A stretch of DNA of 33,702 bases from an uncultured Prevotellaceae bacterium (GTDB taxonomy: Bacteria > Bacteroidota > Bacteroidia > Bacteroidales > Bacteroidaceae), in the NCBI GenBank assembly GCA_946626595.1, contig CAMOUQ010000016.1, positions 1-33,702 of the forward strand, written 5' to 3'. Made by a program: the position numbers and the translations under genes. Shown one piece after another: positions 8,034-16,938 of the stretch (its first letter is position 1; each line of letters begins with the position of its first letter). Under the pieces are notes generated by a model. It worked only from the letters and a program-made list of their open reading frames with translations, made no database searches and was not told the origin of the DNA.

Positions 8034-10232
8034 ATGAAGAATACCCAAAAGCACTCGAAATTGGAAACGCTCAACCTCAGTGTACAACTAAAAAAGTATT
8101 TTGGTTTCGACACCTTCAAGGGTGACCAAGAGGCTATCATTCGCAATGTACTTGCGGGCAAAGATACGTTTGTGCTTATGCCCACTGGCGGGGGCAAATC
8201 ATTATGTTACCAGTTGCCGGCACTGCTCATGGAAGGCACGGCCATTGTCATCTCGCCCCTGATAGCCCTGATGAAGAATCAGGTTGATGCCATCCGAATG
8301 GTTAGCGAAGACGATGGCATAGCCCACTTCATCAATTCCTCGTTGAGCAAGTCCGACATCGACCGCGTGAAGGACGACATCCGAAGCGGACATACGAAAT
8401 TGCTCTATGTGGCCCCTGAGAGTCTTACTAAGGAGGAGAACATCGAATTCCTCCGTAGCGTGAACATTTCCTTCTATGCAGTCGACGAAGCCCACTGTAT
8501 ATCAGAGTGGGGACATGACTTCCGTCCTGAATACCGAAAGATACGCCCCATCGTGCAGAACATAGGCGTAGCTCCCATCATAGCACTTACGGCTACGGCT
8601 ACCGACAAGGTGCGTGGCGACATCATGAAGAATCTGGGCATAACGAATGCAACGGAATTCAAGAGCTCCTTCAATCGTCCCAATCTATACTACGCTATTC
8701 GCGCCAAGACGAAAGAAGTGGATAAGGACATTGTCCGATTCATACGCCAGCACTCGGGCAAGAGCGGCATCATCTATTGCCTGAGCCGCAAGAAGGTGGA
8801 GGAACTGGCAGAGTTCCTGCAGGTGAACAAGATCAATGCAAAGCCGTACCATGCAGGCATGGATGCCCAGCAGCGCAACGAGACGCAGGACGACTTCATC
8901 ATGGAACGCATAGATGTCATCGTGGCCACGATAGCCTTCGGCATGGGCATTGACAAACCCGACGTGCGCTTTGTCATTCACTACGACATACCCAAGAGCC
9001 TCGAAGGATATTATCAGGAAACGGGCCGTGCCGGCCGCGATGGGGGAGAGGGTCTGTGCATCACCTTCTATACGCGCAAGGATTTGCAGAAACTGGAGAA
9101 ATTCATGGAAGGCAAACCCTTGAGCGAACAGGACATCGGCAGGCAGTTGCTGCAGGAAACCGCAGCCTATGCCGAGAGTTCGGTATGCCGCCGTAAGACC
9201 TTGCTCCACTATTTTGGTGAGAACTACGAGCCCGACAATTGTGGCAACTGCGACAATTGCCTGCATCCGCACGAGCGCATCGAGGCCGCGCCCCAACTGG
9301 TCAAGGCCTTGCGGGTGATACGCGACATACGCGAAAACTTCAAGGTCAATCATGTCGTGGATGTCCTGGTAGGACGTTCTACGGAGGAGGTCCTTGCCCA
9401 TATGCACAATACACTGCCGTCGTTCGGTATAGGCGACGACCGTCCGCCACGTTTCTGGAATGCCGTCATCCGCCAGGCGATGTTGGCAGGCTATCTGCAC
9501 AAGGAGGTGGAGAACTATGGCCTCATAAAACTCACTCCCGAGGGATTGGATTTCATGAAGAATCCCCGTTCGTTCACCATCATAGAAGATCATGATTTCT
9601 CAGAGGCTGACTACGAAACCGTAACCACGGCCGCCCTCGACGAGACCCTGTTGGCCTTGCTCAAGGACCTGCGTCGCAGCATCGGACGCCGCCTCAACAA
9701 GGCACCTTACCTTATCTTCCAGGATTCCACACTCGAGGATATGGCCACGATGTATCCTGTCACGGAAGAGGAAATGGCCAGCGTGCAGGGCGTCAGTGAG
9801 GGCAAGGCAAAGCGTTTCGGAAAGGAGTTCTGCGAATTGATAGCCCGCTATTGTGAGGAAAACGAGATAGAACGTCCCGACAACCTGCGTGTGCGTTCCT
9901 CGGCCAAAGACAACAAGTCGAAGCTGAAGGTGATGATTATCCAGAAGATCGACCTCAAAGTAATGCTCGAGGATATAGCCGACTCGTGTGGGCTGGAGTT
10001 TGACGAACTGCTCGATGAAATGGAAGGTATTGTCTACAGCGGCCTGAAGCTGAATGTAGACTATTACATCCAGGAAATCATGGACGAAGACCACATGCTC
10101 GACATCTATGAGTACTTTGAGGATGCCGACACCGACGATTTGGAAGAGGCCCTGACAGAGTTAGGTGCCGACTACACCGAAGAGGAAGTCCGCCTGGTAC
10201 GCATCAAGTTCTACAGCGAGATGGCTAATTAG
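8034..10232 (+). CDS. recQ: ATP-dependent DNA helicase RecQ
   Basis: A 732-residue superfamily 2 helicase that unwinds DNA 3' to 5' in recombination and fork repair. Walker A is TGGGKS (51-56) and the DEAH box is at 151-154 (VDEAHCISEWGHDF). The helicase C domain includes the ETGRAGRDG motif. The RecQ-C-terminal zinc site has the four Cys of SSVCRR and CGNCDNC. An HRDC domain lies at about 530-605. The last 100 or so residues form a helix-rich acidic extension. Length fits Bacteroidota RecQ. The frame is open further upstream to a TTG at 8001, but that lies within the promoter, so ATG 8034 is chosen. Confidence 0.95.
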   Translation: MKNTQKHSKLETLNLSVQLKKYFGFDTFKGDQEAIIRNVLAGKDTFVLMPTGGGKSLCYQLPALLMEGTAIVISPLIALMKNQVDAIRMVSEDDGIAHFINSSLSKSDIDRVKDDIRSGHTKLLYVAPESLTKEENIEFLRSVNISFYAVDEAHCISEWGHDFRPEYRKIRPIVQNIGVAPIIALTATATDKVRGDIMKNLGITNATEFKSSFNRPNLYYAIRAKTKEVDKDIVRFIRQHSGKSGIIYCLSRKKVEELAEFLQVNKINAKPYHAGMDAQQRNETQDDFIMERIDVIVATIAFGMGIDKPDVRFVIHYDIPKSLEGYYQETGRAGRDGGEGLCITFYTRKDLQKLEKFMEGKPLSEQDIGRQLLQETAAYAESSVCRRKTLLHYFGENYEPDNCGNCDNCLHPHERIEAAPQLVKALRVIRDIRENFKVNHVVDVLVGRSTEEVLAHMHNTLPSFGIGDDRPPRFWNAVIRQAMLAGYLHKEVENYGLIKLTPEGLDFMKNPRSFTIIEDHDFSEADYETVTTAALDETLLALLKDLRRSIGRRLNKAPYLIFQDSTLEDMATMYPVTEEEMASVQGVSEGKAKRFGKEFCELIARYCEENEIERPDNLRVRSSAKDNKSKLKVMIIQKIDLKVMLEDIADSCGLEFDELLDEMEGIVYSGLKLNVDYYIQEIMDEDHMLDIYEYFEDADTDDLEEALTELGADYTEEEVRLVRIKFYSEMAN

Positions 10233-10247
10233 GTCTCGCCGGAGACC
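10232..10247 (+). other. Small hairpin at the recQ stop codon
   Basis: GGTCTC (10232-10237) pairs with GAGACC (10242-10247) across a 4-nt loop. The stem starts on the last base of the recQ TAG stop. It has no T-tract, so it is a weak candidate for termination or mRNA 3'-end protection rather than a standard terminator. Confidence 0.4.
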
Positions 10248-10267
10248 CCGCGAAGCATCACCGTAAG

Positions 10268-10324
10268 GATTACTAATCTTGCAGGCTGAAGAATAGTAAT
10301 CTTGTGGGTTCAAGATTACTATTC
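10268..10324. terminator. Inverted-repeat cluster between recQ and guaB
   Basis: A 14-bp perfect stem (10291-10304 GAATAGTAATCTTG with 10311-10324 CAAGATTACTATTC) has the loop TGGGTT and is followed by ATTTTAT. Upstream, GATTACTAATC (10268-10278) is a short palindrome, and TAATCTTG (10274-10281) repeats part of the left arm, so the right arm could pair with either copy. It may terminate recQ transcription in either direction. The T-tract is poor, and an attenuator-like switch is also possible. Confidence 0.5.
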
Positions 10325-10381
10325 ATTTTATAGGGACAATATGTTTTTTCGTCTCTTTAACAATGTTTAAAGCGACTATAG

Positions 10382-11941
<1,560 letters not shown>

Positions 11942-11950
11942 GATAAAAAA

Positions 11951-11985
11951 TTAAGAATTAAGGGTTAAGAATTAAGAATTAATGA
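11951..11985. repeat. 7-bp tandem repeat TTAAGAA between guaB and a parvulin gene
   Basis: Five units run TTAAGAA, TTAAGGG, TTAAGAA, TTAAGAA, TTAATGA from 11951 to 11985. The array ends one base before the ATG at 11987. It fills nearly the whole 45-nt gap. With a 7-bp period, the TAA in each unit falls in all three frames. Confidence 0.8.
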
Positions 11986-11986
11986 T

Positions 11987-13414
11987 ATGAAACGTATAGC
12001 ATTGCCTCTCATTTTCTCATTTTCTCTCATGCTTTCTGCCTTGGGCCAGAACGATCCCATCGTAATGAAGATTGCAGGCAAGCCTGTGCCCCGTTCGGAA
12101 TTCGAGTATAATTATAATAAGAATAATACCGAAAACGTCATCGACCGAAAAGACTTGGAGGAATATGTAGACCTGTTCATCAACTACAAGCTGAAGGTGC
12201 AGGCTGCCGAGGATGCCAAGATGGATACGGCCCAGAGTTTCATCGACGAGTTCCATACCTATCGCGACCAACAGATACGTCCGTTGCTCGTGCCCGCTGG
12301 AGCCGAGGAGAAGGAAGTCCGCGACTATTACGATAAAATGTTGGCACAGCTTGGCGGTCGCGACTTGCGCTTGCCGGCACACATCTTCCTGCTTGTGCCC
12401 CAGAAGGCCGAAGCCGACGTGCAGGCAGCCAAGAAGGCCCGTATCGACAGCATCTATCAGGCTCTGCAGTCGGGTGCCGACTTTGCCGAACTGGCAACGA
12501 AGCATTCCGAAGATGCCCGTTCGGCCCAGCGTGGCGGTCAGCTCACATGGTTCGGTCCGGGCCAGTTGGTGCCTGAGTTCGAAAAGGTCATGTACGAACT
12601 GAAGAAGGGTGAGACCTCCGAACCTTTCCTTTCGTCGGTAGGCTATCATATTGTCCGACTGATGGACTGCAAGCAGCTGGAGCCCTTCGACACCTTGGCA
12701 CCGCAGATTCGCCGTTTCCTGGAGTCACGTGGAATGGCCGACCGCCTGGCCCAGAAGGCTACGGACAGCTTGGCACAGGCTCGCGGACTGACACCCGCTC
12801 AGTTGCTTGATGCTGAGACGGAACGCCTTTGCGCTCAGGACATGGAACTGAAGTATCTGGTACAGGAGTACCATGATGGCCTCTTGCTCTACGAAATCAG
12901 CAAGACGAAGATTTGGGATCCCGCTGCAGCTGACACCACAGCCCTGCAGGAATACTTTAAGCGGAATAAGAAGAAGTATGCCTGGGATGTACCTCATTAC
13001 TATGGCATGGTATACTACGCCAGCCGTAAGGATGATGTGAAGAAGGTGCAGAAGCTGCTGAAGGGCGTTGACGAAAGTCAGTGGACAGCCCGCGTGCGCG
13101 ATGCCTTCAATAAGGACAGCGTGACCGTCCGCATGGAATCTCCCCGCCTGTATACTAAGGGCGAACACGCCGTGTTGGATTCTCTGGTATACAAGATTGC
13201 CGAGGGCAAGACCCGCGTGCGTCAGGGATTCCCCTATGCTGCAGCCATCGGACGTCAGTTGAAGAAAGGGCCTAAGAAGTGGACCGATGTGGGCAGTCAG
13301 GTAGTTAGCGATTACCAGGCCGAATGCGAACGTAAGTTCGTCGAAGAACTGCGCCGTCGCTATCAAGTGGAAACCTATCCGGAGGTCATTGCAACGGTGA
13401 ACAAACACGATTGA
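11987..13414 (+). CDS. Secreted parvulin-type peptidyl-prolyl isomerase
   Basis: A 475-residue periplasmic protein with a signal peptide (1-20, cleavage after S-A-L-G before Gln21). A SurA-like helical N-terminal region (about 22-105) leads into one PpiC/parvulin domain at about 128-226: HIFLLV with His132, then the SED-x5-RGGQLTWFGPGQLVPEFE block, and GYHIVRL with His221. The C-terminal 245 or so residues are helix-rich and resemble the chaperone part of such proteins, with no second intact parvulin block. It should help fold outer-membrane proteins. It sits directly before a second parvulin gene (25-nt gap) and an OstA-like gene, so the three form an envelope-biogenesis block between guaB and mutL. 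Confidence 0.88.
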   Translation: MKRIALPLIFSFSLMLSALGQNDPIVMKIAGKPVPRSEFEYNYNKNNTENVIDRKDLEEYVDLFINYKLKVQAAEDAKMDTAQSFIDEFHTYRDQQIRPLLVPAGAEEKEVRDYYDKMLAQLGGRDLRLPAHIFLLVPQKAEADVQAAKKARIDSIYQALQSGADFAELATKHSEDARSAQRGGQLTWFGPGQLVPEFEKVMYELKKGETSEPFLSSVGYHIVRLMDCKQLEPFDTLAPQIRRFLESRGMADRLAQKATDSLAQARGLTPAQLLDAETERLCAQDMELKYLVQEYHDGLLLYEISKTKIWDPAAADTTALQEYFKRNKKKYAWDVPHYYGMVYYASRKDDVKKVQKLLKGVDESQWTARVRDAFNKDSVTVRMESPRLYTKGEHAVLDSLVYKIAEGKTRVRQGFPYAAAIGRQLKKGPKKWTDVGSQVVSDYQAECERKFVEELRRRYQVETYPEVIATVNKHD

Positions 13415-13439
13415 AGAGTGCATGTTTTTCTAAAGCATA

Positions 13440-14825
13440 ATGCATAATATGATGAAACGAGGTCTGTTATTTCTCATTTTCTCATTTTCCTGTTTTCTCA
13501 TTACTTATGCCCAGCAGACCAACAATGTAGTGGACGAGGTCATCTGGGTGGTAGGCGACGAGGCTATACTGAAGAGCGATGTCGAAAGTTTGCGCCGCGA
13601 CCCGTCGTGGACTCAGATAAAGGGCAATCCCTATTGTGTGATTCCGGAACAGCTGGCCATCCAGAAGTTGTTCCTCCACCAGGCTGCCATCGATAGTATT
13701 GAGGTCACGGATGCTCAAATCAACAGTTACGTCGAACAGCGCATCAACGACTTCGTATTGTCTGCCGGAAGCAAAGAAAAGCTCGAGGAGTATATGTCGA
13801 TGTCTATGACGCAGATTCGCGAGGAACTGCACGACCGTTACAAGGACGAGATGACAGTAAGGCGTATGCGTGAGAAACTGACCGAGGATGTGAAGGTTAC
13901 TCCGGCCGAGGTCCGCCGCTACTTCAAGGAACTGCCTGAGGACTCGTTACCTTTGATTCCCACACAGGTTGAAGTGGAAATCCTGGTGCTGCAGCCACGC
14001 ATACCCGATGAGGAAATAGCCCGTGTGAAGGAAGAGCTGCGTGGCTACACCGAACGCGTAAACAGCGGCATGTCGTTCTCGACATTGGCCATCCTTTATA
14101 GTGAAGATACGGCCAGTAAGACGCAAGGTGGCGAATTGGGCTATCTGGGACGCAGCGACCTGGATCCCGCCTTTGCCAACGTCGCATTCAGCCTCACCGA
14201 TCCCAAGAAAGTGTCAAAGGTCGTGGAGTCGGAGTACGGCTTCCACATCATCCAGTTGGTGGACCGGCGTGGCGATAAGGCCAATTTCCGCCACATCCTT
14301 CGTCGTCCCCATGTGGCACAGAGCGATATCGATGCGTCCCTCCTGCGACTCGATTCCATAGCCGATGATATCCGTACGGAGAAGTTTACCTTCGAGGATG
14401 GTTGTACATACATCAGCGAAGACAAAGACACGCGTAACAATCATGGGCTCATGACGAACCAAAAGCAGACACCCGACGGCGGCATGATGCAGACCTCTCG
14501 CTTTGAGATGAGCGAACTGGCCAACCTGTCACCCGAGTTGGCTCGTGTGGTCGACACGTTGCAGGTAGGGCAGGTTTCCGACCCCTTCCAGATGACCAAT
14601 CGGCACATGAAGACCATCTGCACCATAGCCAAACTGAAGAATCGCATACCAGCCCATCGTGCTTCCGTATCCGAGGACTTCCAGATTCTGCGCGAGATAG
14701 TGCTTAACAAGAAGAAGACGGAGGTCATCGACGAATGGATTCGTAATAAGCAGAAGAATACCTATGTACGCATCAATGAGGCTTGGCGCGATTGCGACTT
14801 TGAATATCCAGGTTGGGGCAAGTAA
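13440..14825 (+). CDS. SurA-like periplasmic chaperone/prolyl isomerase
   Basis: A 461-residue periplasmic protein with a signal peptide (cleavage after T-Y-A, before Gln25). Residues about 29-165 match the SurA N-terminal chaperone domain (VVDEVIWVVGDEAILKSDVE). A parvulin domain lies at about 173-277, with SEDTASKTQGGELGYLGR and YGFHIIQLVDRR. A second region at about 280-385 has only traces of a parvulin fold, as in SurA proteins where one of the two domains is inactive. Three in-frame ATGs (13440, 13449, 13452) are possible starts, and the later two give a shorter n-region. SurA escorts beta-barrel proteins across the periplasm to the BAM complex. It lies next to its paralogue upstream. 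Confidence 0.88.
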   Translation: MHNMMKRGLLFLIFSFSCFLITYAQQTNNVVDEVIWVVGDEAILKSDVESLRRDPSWTQIKGNPYCVIPEQLAIQKLFLHQAAIDSIEVTDAQINSYVEQRINDFVLSAGSKEKLEEYMSMSMTQIREELHDRYKDEMTVRRMREKLTEDVKVTPAEVRRYFKELPEDSLPLIPTQVEVEILVLQPRIPDEEIARVKEELRGYTERVNSGMSFSTLAILYSEDTASKTQGGELGYLGRSDLDPAFANVAFSLTDPKKVSKVVESEYGFHIIQLVDRRGDKANFRHILRRPHVAQSDIDASLLRLDSIADDIRTEKFTFEDGCTYISEDKDTRNNHGLMTNQKQTPDGGMMQTSRFEMSELANLSPELARVVDTLQVGQVSDPFQMTNRHMKTICTIAKLKNRIPAHRASVSEDFQILREIVLNKKKTEVIDEWIRNKQKNTYVRINEAWRDCDFEYPGWGK

Positions 14826-14851
14826 ACTGAAGAGCGAGAATTGAGTACTGA

Positions 14852-16513
14852 ATGAAGCAATGCCGAACCATATTCCTGTGTTTCCTTGCGTTGGTGGCCA
14901 TGTCGATGACCATGGGACCAGCGCGGGTAAAGAAGGGCGGACAGCGAAAGCCTTCTGATTCGCGAGTCCATCTTCTGCATGCCGACCGCCTCTATTTCAA
15001 CCAACGCCTCCATCCCACCGCCCAGTTCCTGGTCGGTGATGTGCGGTTTGACCACGAGGGCACACTCATGTTCTGTGACAGTGCCATGTACTACGAAGCC
15101 ACCAATTCCTTTGATGCTTTCGGCAATGTGCGTATGCGGCAGGCCGATACCCTCTCGCTGGTTAGCGACGTGCTTTACTACGATGGTTTCGACCAGATGG
15201 CTCGTGCCCGAAATAATGTAGTGCTGAAGCATCGCGGGACTACGCTCTATGCCGATTCGCTCGACTACGACCGCCTTTACGACCTCGGTTACTTCTTCGA
15301 GGGTGGCCGATTGGTGGACAAGGATAATGAACTCACCAGCGACTGGGGCGAATACAGCCCGACAACGCGCGATGCCAAGTTTAACTACAATGTCCGCCTT
15401 GTCAATCCCCGTCCACCCCGTGAGGCCAAGTCCATCCTCATCAGCGACACCCTGCACTACAACAGCCGGACGGGCATTGCCCATACCTTGGGCCCCAGTA
15501 ATATAGACAATGGCAACAACCACATCTACACCGAAGACGGTTATTACGATTCCGAGAACGATTTCTCCTATCTGTTAGACCGTTCCATACTGCAGAATGG
15601 CTACAAGGTGTTGGTCGGCGACAGCGTATGTTGGGATGCAACGGAGAAGATAGGCAAAGCCTATGGCCATGCCGTATACACCGACACCCTGAACAAAAAT
15701 AAGTTCGTCGGCAACTACGCCCTCTACAACGACAGTACGGGCTATGCCGAGGCTGCAGACAGTGCCGTCCTCATCGATTATTCCCAGCGCGACACCTTCT
15801 ATGCCCATGCCGATTCGTTCTTTCTGTATACTTATAATATAAATACCGATTCGGTATATCGCATTCTGCATGCCTATCATCATGTGCGCGCCTATCGTGT
15901 CGATGTGCAGGGCGTGTGCGATTCTCTGATCTACGACAGTCGCGACTCCTGCCTGACGATGTACAAGGACCCCATCATCTGGCAAGAAGGTCAGCAACTG
16001 TTGGGCGAGGTCATAAAGGCCTGGACCAACGATTCCACTTTGGACAGCGTATATGTCATCAATCAGGCCTTGTCCGTCGAGCGCATCGACTCGCTCCACT
16101 ATAACCAGATAGCCAGTAAGGAGATGCATTCCTATTTCACCAACGGCGAACTGACGTTCAATGTAGCTGACAAGAATGTGTATGTCAACTTCTTCCCCTT
16201 CGACGACGATTCGCTCATGATAGGTATGAACCATGTAGAGAGCAGTCAGATGAAGATGTACTTGCGCAATCGTAAGGTAGATAAGATATGGATGCCAGCC
16301 TCCACGGGCACTATGTATCCACTGCCCATGATACCCGCCGACGTACGCTTCCTCAGCAACTTCGCCTGGTTCGACTATATCCGGCCGCTCAATAAGGATG
16401 ACATCTTCAATTGGCGCGGCAAGAAGGCTGGTACGGAACTGAAACAATCCGTTCTTCGCGAAGCACCTCGACAACGCCTGGATGATGTTAAGAAAAAGAA
16501 TAAGAAAGATTAA
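14852..16513 (+). CDS. OstA/LptA-like protein of the lipopolysaccharide-transport family
   Basis: A 553-residue secreted protein with a signal peptide of about 20-25 residues. From about residue 38 it repeats the OstA/LptA beta-jellyroll pattern (LLHADRLYFNQRLHP, then FLVGDVRFDHEGTLMFCDSA, DAFGNVRMRQADTLSLVSD, LKHRGTTLYADSLDY). The N-terminal half therefore resembles LptA, which forms the periplasmic bridge carrying lipopolysaccharide to LptD. The C-terminal half continues with similar strand spacing (residues about 200-480) and ends in a basic lysine-rich tail. It is much longer than LptA of E. coli (about 185 residues), as is usual for this Bacteroidota family. Its stop codon lies within a TTAACCC repeat. 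The exact partner is not shown by the sequence. Confidence 0.85.
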   Translation: MKQCRTIFLCFLALVAMSMTMGPARVKKGGQRKPSDSRVHLLHADRLYFNQRLHPTAQFLVGDVRFDHEGTLMFCDSAMYYEATNSFDAFGNVRMRQADTLSLVSDVLYYDGFDQMARARNNVVLKHRGTTLYADSLDYDRLYDLGYFFEGGRLVDKDNELTSDWGEYSPTTRDAKFNYNVRLVNPRPPREAKSILISDTLHYNSRTGIAHTLGPSNIDNGNNHIYTEDGYYDSENDFSYLLDRSILQNGYKVLVGDSVCWDATEKIGKAYGHAVYTDTLNKNKFVGNYALYNDSTGYAEAADSAVLIDYSQRDTFYAHADSFFLYTYNINTDSVYRILHAYHHVRAYRVDVQGVCDSLIYDSRDSCLTMYKDPIIWQEGQQLLGEVIKAWTNDSTLDSVYVINQALSVERIDSLHYNQIASKEMHSYFTNGELTFNVADKNVYVNFFPFDDDSLMIGMNHVESSQMKMYLRNRKVDKIWMPASTGTMYPLPMIPADVRFLSNFAWFDYIRPLNKDDIFNWRGKKAGTELKQSVLREAPRQRLDDVKKKNKKD

Positions 16514-16530
16514 CCCTTAACCCATTACCC
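16510..16530. repeat. 7-bp repeat TTAACCC overlapping the OstA-like stop codon
   Basis: TTAACCC (16510-16516), TTAACCC (16517-16523) and ATTACCC (16524-16530) form three units. The first supplies the TAA stop (16511-16513). The tract ends six bases before the next ATG. Confidence 0.7.
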
Positions 16531-16536
16531 TCACTC

Positions 16537-16824
16537 ATGGCTCTATTCCAAACACGCGAACCTCGCAAATATCGTAGAATCAGCATGTACACCAGTGAGC
16601 GCAAAGACCGCTTGGACCGTCTGGTGCGTGATGTGAAACGTGAGATGGGTGAGATACCGCCCACCGAGATTGAGCCCGATCACTTCAAGGGCAAGTTCTC
16701 TCAGTTCACTCCTCGTGCCCAGCGGGCCGGTGAGCGCGAGCATCGCCTAACGTGGCCCTTGGCCCTCATCATCATTATGGTGCTCATCATCATTTGGCGT
16801 TACATCCTCATGGGGCGACTCTGA
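16537..16824 (+). CDS. Small tail-anchored membrane protein of unknown function
   Basis: A 95-residue protein with a basic, charged N-terminal 70 residues and one transmembrane helix near the C terminus (about 72-91, LTWPLALIIIMVLIIIWRYI), ending M-G-R-L. The N terminus has no signal peptide, so it probably sits in the inner membrane with its soluble part in the cytoplasm. It lies between the OstA-like gene and mutL, 23 nt after the former. As I recall, a short gene occupies the same place in other Bacteroidales, but I cannot name a function. The coding call rests on length, position and the clear helix. Confidence 0.7.
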   Translation: MALFQTREPRKYRRISMYTSERKDRLDRLVRDVKREMGEIPPTEIEPDHFKGKFSQFTPRAQRAGEREHRLTWPLALIIIMVLIIIWRYILMGRL

Positions 16825-16863
16825 GATGGTGCACACTTGGTCGCACGTTTTTCTGCCACCCAA

Positions 16864-16927
16864 CCCTTTAACCCTTTAACTCTTTAACCTTTTAACTTTT
16901 TAACTTTTTAACCCTTTAACCCTTTAA
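16864..16927. repeat. 8-bp tandem repeat CYYTTTAA, 8 units, before mutL
   Basis: Eight contiguous units run CCCTTTAA, CCCTTTAA, CTCTTTAA, CCTTTTAA, CTTTTTAA, CTTTTTAA, CCCTTTAA, CCCTTTAA. They end 11 bases before the TTG start of mutL. The reverse complement of the same 8-mer family occurs at 28421-28460. The gap of 114 bases before mutL holds nothing else I can recognise. Confidence 0.9.
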
Positions 16928-16938
16928 CCCTTCCTCTC

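Noticed and set aside
7928..8125. 65-codon frame between clpX and recQ
   Set aside because: It begins inside the clpX terminator and runs through the recQ promoter into recQ in another frame.
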